A DNA stretch of 19,232 bases from Desulfobacula sp. (GCA_027858355.1 JAQICW010000149.1:1-19232), one strand, 5' to 3'. Shown: positions 6,514 through 13,599, numbered from the stretch's first letter. A program made the numbers and translations. Notes: generated by a model not told the origin, from the letters alone.

Positions 6514-7747
6514 AATTTTCCACCCCTATATTTAATCCTTCAATGACATGGGTTTTTGTCTGGTAACGCCGGCTTCCTGCTGTTTTAATCTTCAGGGTTT
6601 TCTCGGTCATCATCAGCAGGATAATGTCTAAAATTTTCCCGGTGGAAAACGCCGGGTATTTTTCAATGGCCCATTGCACGGCATCTGTAATGGGCAGGTT
6701 GGATCGGATATCATTTAACACGGCATACCTGTTCAAAGGCGGCACCCTGTTCAATATAGATTTTGCCCTTTCTTCACCATTCACAATGGAAATTGGCGGC
6801 GCAGGGTTTTCTTTTATATCCTTGAACCCGGCAAAAAACTTTAGCAATCCAATATCATTGCTCAACAAGGGAGATCGTGCCTTAAAAAACCATTCCAGGG
6901 TGACTGTTTTTTCAATGACCTTAAATTTATTTTTCCGGGCATACTCTAAAATCACGGAAGTACCCCGGGTAACTTTTGAATTAAGCCTTGCAACCTCATA
7001 CAATGGCTGTAAAATTTCTCTGGACAATCGAAAAATTTGAATGAGAAAGGCCTTCATATCCACAACCATGTGTTTGGCCATATGGACATTTTCCTGCTCA
7101 CTGATCAAAACCCCGGTCTTATCAAGAATATCTGCTGCCCTTTCAAGGCGGACAACCACCTGGTCGGTATTGGCATCAAACGCCCCCCAGGGGTCAATCA
7201 ATTCTCCCATGGGGGTGATATAGTGGTCCCAGGTTTCAAGCACATCAGCATATCGCTGTTTTAAAGGAATAATGGTACTTTTCTTATTTGATTCTGCCAC
7301 AATATTCTGGATGGCCTTATAATTATGAAGGGCCTGGGCTTTAACTGCTTGTGTCTGTCTGTTGATCTTTTTAATACACCGGATCAGCAGGTCCAGTTCC
7401 CGGTTTTCAACCGCGTGCAACAATTTTGAGCTTAATTCATCAAATTGTTTCAAATGGACAATAATACTTTCGGACAGGCCCAATTGCTGCTCATTTAACA
7501 GATTCTCAACAATCTGTTCTGTCAAATAACCAAGATTATACAAAGTCTGACCGGAAAGGATCTGGGTAATAACATCATGGGATAACAGCTTTTCAATTAA
7601 AACGGTGACATTTGTTTCAGGATGGTGGGAGCGAATGGTCTGCATCAGGGTGACCTGGTCCATTGGCCCGTCCTTGGCAAGATCAAACAATTCAGTGATC
7701 AGGTCCCATCTTTTTGTCAGAAAGGTTAAATAGCCTTTGGGTTTCAT
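6500..7747 (-). CDS. jetA: Wadjet kleisin-like subunit JetA (MksB-like)
   Basis: The 415-residue protein is the first gene of the operon. JetA is the kleisin that bridges the JetC heads and recruits JetB. The N-terminus (KGYLTFLTKRWDLITELFDL, then QTIRSHHPETNVTVLIEKLL and DVITQ) is helical with a winged-helix feel. A long helical middle follows (LGLSESIIVHLKQFDELSSK onward to about 290). The C-terminal part contains TLEWFFKARSPLLSNDIGLL and a final winged-helix-like segment (about 350-400, PITDAVQWAIEKYPAFSTGK then ILDIILLMMTEKTLKI), as kleisins have. AAAGGA lies upstream of the ATG at 7747. The downstream end overlaps jetB by 14 bases. Which Wadjet subtype it belongs to cannot be settled by eye; the compact sizes argue against the larger type I. 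Confidence 0.87.
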   Translation of the reverse strand: MKPKGYLTFLTKRWDLITELFDLAKDGPMDQVTLMQTIRSHHPETNVTVLIEKLLSHDVITQILSGQTLYNLGYLTEQIVENLLNEQQLGLSESIIVHLKQFDELSSKLLHAVENRELDLLIRCIKKINRQTQAVKAQALHNYKAIQNIVAESNKKSTIIPLKQRYADVLETWDHYITPMGELIDPWGAFDANTDQVVVRLERAADILDKTGVLISEQENVHMAKHMVVDMKAFLIQIFRLSREILQPLYEVARLNSKVTRGTSVILEYARKNKFKVIEKTVTLEWFFKARSPLLSNDIGLLKFFAGFKDIKENPAPPISIVNGEERAKSILNRVPPLNRYAVLNDIRSNLPITDAVQWAIEKYPAFSTGKILDIILLMMTEKTLKIKTAGSRRYQTKTHVIEGLNIGVENYVHQ

Positions 7748-7815
7748 TGGATATCCTTTTTAACAGTCCTCTTTAACTATTCTCTGGTTTGAAACGCCAT
7801 ATAGATTTTCCCAAT

Positions 7816-7936
7816 TAATCCAACCTTCATGGAGTTTATGTTGTTGGATTATTTTCAACCATCAGGTTTGTAAATACCCATCTTTCAAAAAAATTACAAC
7901 TAATCCTCTTAAAAGTTTTTCCCCTTAAAAGTTTTT
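7816..7936. promoter_or_regulatory. Divergent intergenic region with inverted and direct repeats (jetA / roadblock)
   Basis: The 261 bases between jetA (start 7747) and the roadblock gene (start 8009) should hold both promoters. A 9-bp inverted repeat TAATCCAAC (7816-7824) / GTTGGATTA (7843-7851) is separated by 18 bases. Two direct copies of CTTAAAAGTTTTT lie at 7908-7920 and 7924-7936, a 16-base period. No convincing -35/-10 pair could be chosen with confidence on either strand. These repeats are candidate regulator-binding sites; no HTH regulator is encoded next to them. Confidence 0.4.
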
Positions 7937-8008
7937 ATTACCAGGGGCTTCCAAAAAATTTATGGGTATCATATTGCACAATCCTTTGATTTGCGTTACC
8001 ATCCCGCC

Positions 8009-8395
8009 ATGTTTAATCAAAGTCAGCTTGATGCCATTGATGATGTGATTCAAACCAACCTGATCTCAGCAGGACTGGAGCATGTCATTTTTATGGATAT
8101 GGGCGGCAATGCCATTGCCAAACACGATAATGGGAAAAGTTATCTGGATTCAACTGCCTTTGCTGCCCTGGCTGCAGGTAACTATGCTGCTGTGGATGCA
8201 ATGGCCAAGCTGATTGGTGAAACTGAATTTTCATTATTATTTCACAAGGGTAAAAAATTAAGCATTCATTTCAGCAAAGTTACGGAGGATACTCTTTTAA
8301 TTTCCATGTTCAATAAAGATATCTCACTGGGACTTGTGAGGCTGAAAGTGAGTGATACCATCAAGAAAATCAATCATATATTAGTCAAATACTGA
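8009..8395 (+). CDS. Roadblock/LC7 domain protein
   Basis: From the ATG at 8009 the 128-residue product is a single Roadblock/LC7 domain: helix 1 (QLDAIDDVIQTNLISAG), strand pair (LEHVIFMDMGGNAIAKHDNG), a second helix (STAFAALAAGNYAAVDAMAK), then three strands (FSLLFHKGKKLSIHFSKV, TLLISMFNK) and a final helix with LGLVRLKVSDTIKKINHIL. Proteins of this fold act as GTPase-activating or scaffold partners for MglA-like GTPases (MglB is the best-known example). It lies directly upstream of an MglA-like gene, so it is the likely cognate partner. A TTG at 7991 would add six residues; neither start has a recognisable Shine-Dalgarno, so the start is uncertain. Cytoplasmic; no signal peptide. Confidence 0.85.
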   Translation: MFNQSQLDAIDDVIQTNLISAGLEHVIFMDMGGNAIAKHDNGKSYLDSTAFAALAAGNYAAVDAMAKLIGETEFSLLFHKGKKLSIHFSKVTEDTLLISMFNKDISLGLVRLKVSDTIKKINHILVKY

Positions 8396-8448
8396 TATTT
8401 TTTTAAATTGCAGCACCTGAACCCATGGGTGGCTTGAGGAGGGCGAAC

Positions 8449-9054
8449 TTGGCGCTCATCAATATAAAGACCAAAGAAGTTCAGATCAAAATAGTTTATT
8501 ATGGTCCGGGAAGAGGTGGAAAGACAACAAACCTTGAATACATCAACCAGACCTACCAGGATCGGATCAAGACACAGATGGTCAGTCTTAAAACCCAAGA
8601 TGACCGGACTCTTTTTTTTGATTTTTTACCCTTTGATGTGGGCCAGATAAAAGGGTTTGACATAACCATCCAATTATATACAGTTCCCGGGCAGGTAAAA
8701 TATAATGCCACCAGAAAACTGGTTTTAAGGGGTGTTGACGGTATTGTCTTTGTTGCAGATGTTCAAAAAGAGCAGCGCAAAAAAAATATTGAGTCTTTAA
8801 ATCAATTGTATGAAAATCTTGAAGCCTACAACCTTGACCTGTTTGATATGCCTCTTGTGATGCAGTATAACAAAATAGATCTGAAACAATCAGATATCCC
8901 GCTCCTGTCTTCACAAACCATGCAGAAAGATCTTAACGGTCTTTTAAGGGTCCCTGCGTTTGAAGCCAGTGCATTAAGCGGAGGAAATGTAATTCTTACT
9001 TTAAAAAAAACCATATCCATAACATTGGCATCTATTCAAGATCAGCTTTTTTAA
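8449..9054 (+). CDS. MglA-like small Ras-family GTPase
   Basis: The TTG at 8449 is preferred over the ATG at 8425. GAGGAGGG lies seven bases upstream of it, and the resulting 201-residue protein begins like other MglA proteins (ALINIKTKEVQIKIVYYGPG). With this start the key residues fall at the positions I know from MglA: P-loop GPGRGGKTT (19-27), R53 in DDRTLFFDFLP, TVPGQ (78-82, Thr replacing the Asp of the usual DxxG, Gln82) and NKID (141-144). MglA GTPases set cell polarity and positioning of motility machines in Myxococcus and are regulated by Roadblock proteins such as the one encoded just upstream. Gene order and spacing suggest an operon from 8009 to 11771. Whether this one works in motility, surface sensing or something else cannot be told from sequence. 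Confidence 0.93.
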   Translation: MALINIKTKEVQIKIVYYGPGRGGKTTNLEYINQTYQDRIKTQMVSLKTQDDRTLFFDFLPFDVGQIKGFDITIQLYTVPGQVKYNATRKLVLRGVDGIVFVADVQKEQRKKNIESLNQLYENLEAYNLDLFDMPLVMQYNKIDLKQSDIPLLSSQTMQKDLNGLLRVPAFEASALSGGNVILTLKKTISITLASIQDQLF

Positions 9055-9063
9055 GGAGGTTTT

Positions 9064-10656
9064 TTGAATTTGCTCCTAGAACTCAAACAAGTTATTGGTT
9101 CAATGAAATCCCAGATTAAAGGTGATGTTGTTGATACTTTCCAGCAACAGCTTTCAATCATTGAAAACCAGTATGCAGAAAAATCTGAAATAATCTCTGT
9201 CATAAAAATGATGCAATCCATGGGCAGATACCTGGGTTCCAAAAAAAACAATGCCCATGAAGACACTGTTCCCTTGTTAGAGTCCATTGCAAATTCCCTT
9301 GAAGAACTTGTCCGAAACCCTGATCTTACTAAAGAACAAATCAATCAGATTCTATCTGGATGCATTGAAAACTATAAATCTTTGAAAAACAAAATTGCTT
9401 TTCAACCCATTGTCACTGTGACGGAAATACAAAATTTAAAAGCTGTAATCCTTGCCGTTGACTGGGAGATTTCAGATTCAACTTTGAAAACCTTTGATAT
9501 GGTTACCAGTCAGTTATTAATTCAATTAAAACCCCATAAAATCCTTCATGCCTTTTTAAGGATTATCCACAGCATGGGGCAGTATATTGCTTCGAAAAAA
9601 GCAAATGCCCATAAAGATTCCATTTTTTTTCTACGCTCTGTTTTTAAAAATTTTGAAAAAATTGTTCAGACTCCTGACATGCCATTCCAAGAGAAAAAAC
9701 ATTTAATAGAAAGTGATATCAATGCTTTCCACAATTTTAAGAGGGAAACGGCCTCTGTAAAAAAAACCATACCAGTTTTCACGGATAAAACCGAAGATGA
9801 AATCATCCAGCCGGCACTGTCCCATATCAAAGCTTCACCTAGGCCTGTTGCTGAGGATGTTGTGCCTTTAAGCAGATTGTCCCAGGAAGAAACATCTTTA
9901 ACCGGTCAATCCCAGGATTCCGAGAACCTGACACCAGCCCTGACAGGCAGGAAAAAGTCAGTGCCAGCCCCCCGGGATGTTATGGATGAACTTTTCAGTT
10001 TGAAAGAATCGCCGGCAGATGAATTGCTGGATGCAATTCATCTGGCAGATATCCACGGACCTGGGCAGACAAATTCCATGAAAATGGATGAACAAACAAA
10101 AGCGGATCTTCAAAAGGAAGGGATAAAAAGCTTTACCCCCCGAAGAATGAGTAATAAGCCCATACCTGAAATAGGAAATCGTCTGGATGAATTTTTCAAC
10201 CTGGATATTTCTGAAGATAACAATGTAACAAAAATCCAAGAAAATAATCAATCCCTGGCATTTGATGACAAAAACGATTTATCAGCACCCGATGATAGTT
10301 CCATGGAGGCCATTGTGCCATTCCAGTATGAAGATGAATCTGTTGAAGAAAATCTGGATGATGACGACCCAGCCCAGGCGGCAATCGATAGATTAAAATC
10401 TCTTGCAAAAACCCATCACAGATTATTGGAAGATAAATCTCTGACAGCCATTGATGAAGATATTTCCTGCCTTAAACCCCTTTGGCAGGATGATCCCGAT
10501 AAAACAATGCTGATTGACATCATATCCTGGCTCATCCAGTCAATAAAAGATCAGCCCATCTCAGATCAAGCCACACCTAATCAAGCTGAATCAGATAAAT
10601 TGGATAGCCGATCCTTAGGTTTTTGGGGGAAAATCAAATCTTTATTCTCATCATAA
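9064..10656 (+). CDS. Uncharacterised protein with tandem duplicated helical domain and acidic linker
   Basis: I do not recognise a named family. The 530-residue protein starts at a TTG (9064) after an excellent AAGGAGG. Residues about 7-110 and 125-228 align without gaps at an offset of 118. Shared landmarks are SMGRYLGSKKNNAHED (52-67) with SMGQYIASKKANAHKD (170-185), then NPDL/TPDM (85-88 and 203-206). Both halves are predicted mostly helical. Residues 230-440 are a long, acidic, Pro/Ser-rich, probably disordered stretch with two related short motifs, MDELFSL (307-313) and LDEFFNL (374-380). A short helical domain (about 435-495) with a Trp-rich part (LWQDD, ISWLIQ) follows, and the protein ends with SLGFWGKIKSLFSS, a possible amphipathic membrane-contact helix. 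Its place between a GTPase and two Roadblock-like genes suggests an effector or scaffold; that is inference. Confidence 0.8.
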   Translation: MNLLLELKQVIGSMKSQIKGDVVDTFQQQLSIIENQYAEKSEIISVIKMMQSMGRYLGSKKNNAHEDTVPLLESIANSLEELVRNPDLTKEQINQILSGCIENYKSLKNKIAFQPIVTVTEIQNLKAVILAVDWEISDSTLKTFDMVTSQLLIQLKPHKILHAFLRIIHSMGQYIASKKANAHKDSIFFLRSVFKNFEKIVQTPDMPFQEKKHLIESDINAFHNFKRETASVKKTIPVFTDKTEDEIIQPALSHIKASPRPVAEDVVPLSRLSQEETSLTGQSQDSENLTPALTGRKKSVPAPRDVMDELFSLKESPADELLDAIHLADIHGPGQTNSMKMDEQTKADLQKEGIKSFTPRRMSNKPIPEIGNRLDEFFNLDISEDNNVTKIQENNQSLAFDDKNDLSAPDDSSMEAIVPFQYEDESVEENLDDDDPAQAAIDRLKSLAKTHHRLLEDKSLTAIDEDISCLKPLWQDDPDKTMLIDIISWLIQSIKDQPISDQATPNQAESDKLDSRSLGFWGKIKSLFSS

Positions 10657-10667
10657 AATAAAAAAAT

Positions 10668-11159
10668 ATGATTTTTTTTTGCGAAGATTGCGGTGATAAA
10701 AACGATTTAGAAAAGGCAGATATTACAAATGGGAAAGTAGTATTTCGTTGTAGTTCATGTCAATATCTTAATTCCTACGCCGTTTCCACTGCTTTGAAAA
10801 CTATTTTGGAAAAAAGAACTATTCTTTTAGAAAATATCCAATCTTCCCCTGAAGTAATCGGCGCTTTTTTATATCATGGAAAAAACCGTGTAATTTCAAA
10901 TCATATGCCTGAAGTTTTAAATGAGGATGACCTTGAAGTGTTGGGAAACTATTTGACCAGCAGCTATTTAACGGCTCAATCCCATTATTCAGATATCCAT
11001 GAAGTGATGATTACCATATCTGATAAACATATCACCATCCAGAGGATTGAACCCAATTTGTTTATTTTTATCGTCAGTACAACCCTTCCTTTACCAGAGA
11101 ATATACAGAATCTGCTGATATCAGAAGACACAAAGGACAATTATAATGAGTTTTTTTGA
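10668..11159 (+). CDS. Zinc-ribbon plus Roadblock-like protein
   Basis: The 163-residue protein begins with a small zinc-ribbon: C5 and C8 (CEDC) and C28 and C31 (CSSC) with ten or so residues of beta-type sequence between. The remainder (about 50-155) resembles a Roadblock/LC7 fold: an initial helix, IGAFLYHGKNRVISNHMPE, a middle helix (EDDLEVLGNYLTSSYLTA), then strands HEVMITISDKHITIQRIE and LFIFIVSTT. No Shine-Dalgarno is visible before the ATG at 10668, only an A-rich stretch, so translation may depend on coupling to the preceding gene, whose stop is 12 bases away. The 3' end overlaps the next gene by 14 bases. The likely role is a third-party partner of the MglA-like GTPase. The Roadblock assignment is by pattern and less sure than for the first gene. 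Confidence 0.7.
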   Translation: MIFFCEDCGDKNDLEKADITNGKVVFRCSSCQYLNSYAVSTALKTILEKRTILLENIQSSPEVIGAFLYHGKNRVISNHMPEVLNEDDLEVLGNYLTSSYLTAQSHYSDIHEVMITISDKHITIQRIEPNLFIFIVSTTLPLPENIQNLLISEDTKDNYNEFF

Positions 11160-11499
11160 AAATTTTCTGCAGATTTCTAAAATCCCAGGAGTTGATCAAT
11201 ATATTTTTCTGGACAAGAAAGGAAATATTGCAGCCCATGACATAAAAGATACCCAAAAGGCTTCGGACATGGTCTTTTCCTGCGGCCAGGATATTCGGGT
11301 TATCGGCAGAAACAAATTTAAATACGGTGTCTTTTCAAGAAAAAATAAAAAAAATATTATAATTTTTCCTGTTGGCAATTACTATCTTGGAGTGGTAAAA
11401 CAAAAGGACTCAGATACAATTGTTCTGGTAGATATTATATTAAATTTTCTCCATGAACTTCAGAAAAAAAGGGTCATCTATAAAAGGGAGGATTCATGA
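11146..11499 (+). CDS. Small Roadblock-like protein
   Basis: This 117-residue protein reads FENFLQISKIPGVDQYIFLD, then KKGNIAAHDIKDTQKASDMV, then strands KYGVFSRKNKKNIIIFPVG and YYLGVVKQKDSDTIVLVDII with a closing helix. The order helix, beta hairpin with a 'D..G...AHD' turn, helix, three strands, helix is that of Roadblock/LC7 domains. The start overlaps the preceding gene by 14 bases, with AAGGA upstream, and its TGA overlaps the ATG of the next gene (ATGA), so the last three genes are tightly coupled. With the proteins starting at 8009 and 10668 this would give three Roadblock-type proteins for one GTPase. Basic residues are common near the C-terminus (KKRVIYKRED). Confidence 0.7.
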   Translation: MSFFENFLQISKIPGVDQYIFLDKKGNIAAHDIKDTQKASDMVFSCGQDIRVIGRNKFKYGVFSRKNKKNIIIFPVGNYYLGVVKQKDSDTIVLVDIILNFLHELQKKRVIYKREDS

Positions 11500-11771
11500 C
11501 TGCACAGATGATTATATCCATTTTCACTTTGGTGATATATCTTATTATAATATTTGTATTCAATAAAGCCCGGATTAAATATGCTGGCGGAAAAGTTGGA
11601 ACGGTAATCAACCTTATCCTTATAACGGTCTGCCTTTTGTTTGTTGCTGATTATGTTACCATTTTTGATCAATTCCTGGATGCTGAAATTCTTAATATTA
11701 TCAGGGCACTGTTCAGGACGGCTGCCCTTTCCTTTCTGGCCTATGGCGGGACAAAAGTAGCGGATTCATAA
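11496..11771 (+). CDS. Small integral membrane protein, unknown
   Basis: The 91-residue protein has three hydrophobic stretches: about 4-22 (QMIISIFTLVIYLIIIFVF), 35-55 (TVINLILITVCLLFVADYV) and 68-85 (IIRALFRTAALSFLAYGG). These would be two to three membrane helices, with the basic loop NKARIKYAGGK probably cytoplasmic. No family is recognised. Its ATG overlaps the stop of the preceding gene (ATGA) and GGGAGG lies a few bases upstream, so it is the last gene of the Roadblock/MglA cluster. It may anchor the soluble proteins of the cluster at the membrane; this is inferred from position only. A strong terminator begins ten bases after its stop. Confidence 0.75.
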   Translation: MTAQMIISIFTLVIYLIIIFVFNKARIKYAGGKVGTVINLILITVCLLFVADYVTIFDQFLDAEILNIIRALFRTAALSFLAYGGTKVADS

Positions 11772-11777
11772 AAATTC

Positions 11778-13001
11778 TCAGGAAAAAAAGGAAAAAATTC
11801 CTTTTTTTCCTTTTTTTCCATCTGTGTTGAATTCTGATCCTATTGCATCAATTACGTTTCTCATATCATTGACGATTTTATTTTTCTCTTTTGATCCGGT
11901 TTGATATTTTTTTACATACTCCAATACTTTTTCAATATCATCCAACACCTTGAGCAATGGATGGACTCCTAAAATCTCTCCCACCTTTTTTAACACCTGT
12001 GAACAATACTCTGTGAATCCTGAAATCAAAAATTCTTTCTGATTTTCAATATGATCAATTTCTTTCAAAGCCTGATTAATGGCCTGAAGATTTGAATTTT
12101 TATGATTATCAGGATGATAATCCTTAAACATATCTTTAATTTCCGCCACAAGGCTGACTTTTGCTTCCTCAAACAGAAAAGAGCTTCTATCACCTAATTC
12201 ATCAACAATATTTTTTTTGATGGATTGAAGAACATCATTAAAAACTGTAAGAATAGCAGAATAACCATTTGTTTCTTCCCCGTCATCCAGTTGAACTTCT
12301 TCCTGTTGCTCGATCAATCCCGATGAGATCACGGAAAAAAAGATTTTATAAACAGCAAATTCATCATACCCGCTTTCCGATATGATCTGCCTGACAGTTC
12401 GGGTGCCGTCAATCAGGGAAAGAATCCGCCACTCATTTGCATTCAGCTTGATCTCCTCTTTGCTTTGAACCTTGCCGGACATTTTAAACACCAGTCTGTC
12501 ACTGGGAATAATTTTTTTTAGGACAGAAAGCTCATCAATCCTTCTGGAAGCCTCAAGGATAAGCCTCATGGGGTTGAGCTGGGTGACAATCATACCTTTC
12601 AGGTTCAAGCGGGCATCTTTATACTCAAATTTTCCTTTTTCCCAGAAAAGAAGGTTATATAATATGATCTCCACCTGTTTGGTATTATACTTTTTCAAGG
12701 TATCAAGGGAAATATATCCTTTTTCCACCAAAACTTTTCCCAGGTGCACCTTTTCTTCTTTGGCAGAGGACAGGCATTTTTGAAGCTGCTGGGCTGAGAT
12801 GACGCCGTCGGTGCGCATCAGAAAACCGAGTCTGGCTTCCTTCAAGGATGCAGACGCATAGACAATGGTTCCCTGTTCAAAAAAAACCCGGCTTTCTTCA
12901 TTGTCACGGGTTACTGTCAGTACTCCGGTTTTTTGATCATTGCACAGAAGCTGAAGGATACTGGCAAGTGTTAATCCTTCAAAATCACCCTGAAGATTCA
13001 T
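11778..13001 (-). CDS. DUF4388 (PATAN) domain protein
   Basis: The 407-residue protein opens with MNLQGDFEGLTLASILQLLC and then NDQKTGVLTVTRDNEESRVF, FEQGTIVYASASL. This is the PATAN/DUF4388 signature ('G.l....l..llQ.l....ktG.L.v......g.i.F..G.i..A'). Residues about 55-130 (LGFLMRTDGVISAQQLQKCL ... LLFWEKGKFEY) are the usual helical extension. Residues about 185-235 (LNANEWRILSLIDGTRTVRQ, YKIFFSVISSGLIE) look like a winged helix. The C-terminal third is helical, with a DnaJ-reminiscent segment EIKDMFKDYHPDNHKNSNLQ. PATAN proteins occur with two-component systems, gliding or surface motility genes and MglA-like GTPases, so convergence with the cluster at 8009-11771 is unlikely to be chance. 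AAGGGG precedes the ATG at 13001. The lysine-rich C-terminus (GKKGKKG) is encoded by the terminator stem. Confidence 0.87.
   Translation of the reverse strand: MNLQGDFEGLTLASILQLLCNDQKTGVLTVTRDNEESRVFFEQGTIVYASASLKEARLGFLMRTDGVISAQQLQKCLSSAKEEKVHLGKVLVEKGYISLDTLKKYNTKQVEIILYNLLFWEKGKFEYKDARLNLKGMIVTQLNPMRLILEASRRIDELSVLKKIIPSDRLVFKMSGKVQSKEEIKLNANEWRILSLIDGTRTVRQIISESGYDEFAVYKIFFSVISSGLIEQQEEVQLDDGEETNGYSAILTVFNDVLQSIKKNIVDELGDRSSFLFEEAKVSLVAEIKDMFKDYHPDNHKNSNLQAINQALKEIDHIENQKEFLISGFTEYCSQVLKKVGEILGVHPLLKVLDDIEKVLEYVKKYQTGSKEKNKIVNDMRNVIDAIGSEFNTDGKKGKKGIFSFFS
11781..11817 (+). terminator. Intrinsic terminator of the Roadblock/MglA cluster
   Basis: GGAAAAAAAGGAA (11781-11793) and TTCCTTTTTTTCC (11798-11810) form a perfect 13-bp stem with a 4-base AAAA loop, followed by seven T at 11811-11817. 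The stem is AT-rich but long. It lies inside the last codons of the convergent DUF4388 gene, so the gene ends share this DNA. Confidence 0.85.
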
Positions 13002-13200
13002 AATACCCCTTCATTCATTCCCATGGGTTTAGGTTAAAAACTGTACCCACAATATAACACCCCAAACCAGCTATGTAAATCACGGAAAAACCGGCAGCTT
13101 TCATAATGCATTCATCTGCATCTATCAGCATCTATCTTGCGCAAATCTGCATCCCATTATTTTTTCAATAACCTCCATGCCCTGACGGGCACGACAAAAC

Positions 13201-13292
13201 ATGAAAGTTATAAGTAGTGAGTTATGAGTTATGAGAAAAAAATTGCAATATTTCAATCTCACTACTCACAACTCAAATCTCACTACTTTCAT
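13201..13292. repeat. 92-bp imperfect palindromic element
   Basis: Arms 13201-13235 and 13258-13292 match as an inverted repeat at 26 of 35 positions, with identical 8-bp ends (ATGAAAGT / ACTTTCAT) and an AT-rich 22-base centre. The arms are built from degenerate AGTKRTGAG-like heptamer/octamer units (GTGAGTTATGAGTTATGAG). It lies in the gene-free gap 13002-13599. It has the form of a REP/MITE-like element, or a long hairpin acting as a transcription boundary. Confidence 0.6.
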
Positions 13293-13349
13293 ATAAAAGC
13301 CATTTGATTGACTCCAGGATAATTTTATGTTTTGATAAGATCAAGCCTG

Positions 13350-13515
13350 TTAGGACCGCGGATGAAATAAGTTGAGCAGAAATAGCGCAGGATTTTGGTT
13401 CATCTACAAGGCGCATTAAAGGTTCAATAGTTTGCCTATCGGGCCTTTGATGCAACGCAGTAGATGGATCAAAAGACAAGCAATTTCGTTCAAATTATAA
13501 AATTTGCGGTCCTTA
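13350..13515. repeat. 166-bp structured inverted repeat (MITE-like or ncRNA-like)
   Basis: The ends pair as TTAGGACCGC (13350-13359) and GCGGTCCTTA (13506-13515), with one mismatch. Inner blocks pair nearly in register: TTGAGCAGAAAT with ATTTCGTTCAA, TTTTGGTTCATCTAC with GTAGATGGATCAAAA, and AAAGGTTCAATAG with CTATCGGGCCTTT around a 5-base loop TTTGC (13424-13435 area). Several differences become G-U wobble pairs if the plus strand is transcribed, so RNA pairing would be better than DNA pairing. The rest of the 13002-13599 gap shows only short direct repeats (GCATCTATC twice near 13115-13135). Confidence 0.65.
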
Positions 13516-13599
13516 GCCATTACACAGCAAATAAACTATGCATGGGGATATTTTCTAAAAAAATCTTTCTCTAACACTGAAAATGAAAACTAAAAATTA

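Noticed and set aside
7905..7940. CRISPR-like repeats in the jetA/roadblock gap
   Set aside because: Only two 13-base copies with a 3-base gap, too short and too few; no cas genes in the window.
8425..8448. ATG at 8425 as the start of the MglA-like gene
   Set aside because: It lacks a Shine-Dalgarno, whereas the TTG at 8449 has GAGGAGGG at the right distance and places the conserved residues at usual MglA positions.
13273..13479. Minus-strand frame of 68 codons in the 13002-13599 gap
   Set aside because: Most of it lies within the 166-bp inverted repeat and part of the 92-bp one; no Shine-Dalgarno and no known domain, so the frame is explained by the repeats.
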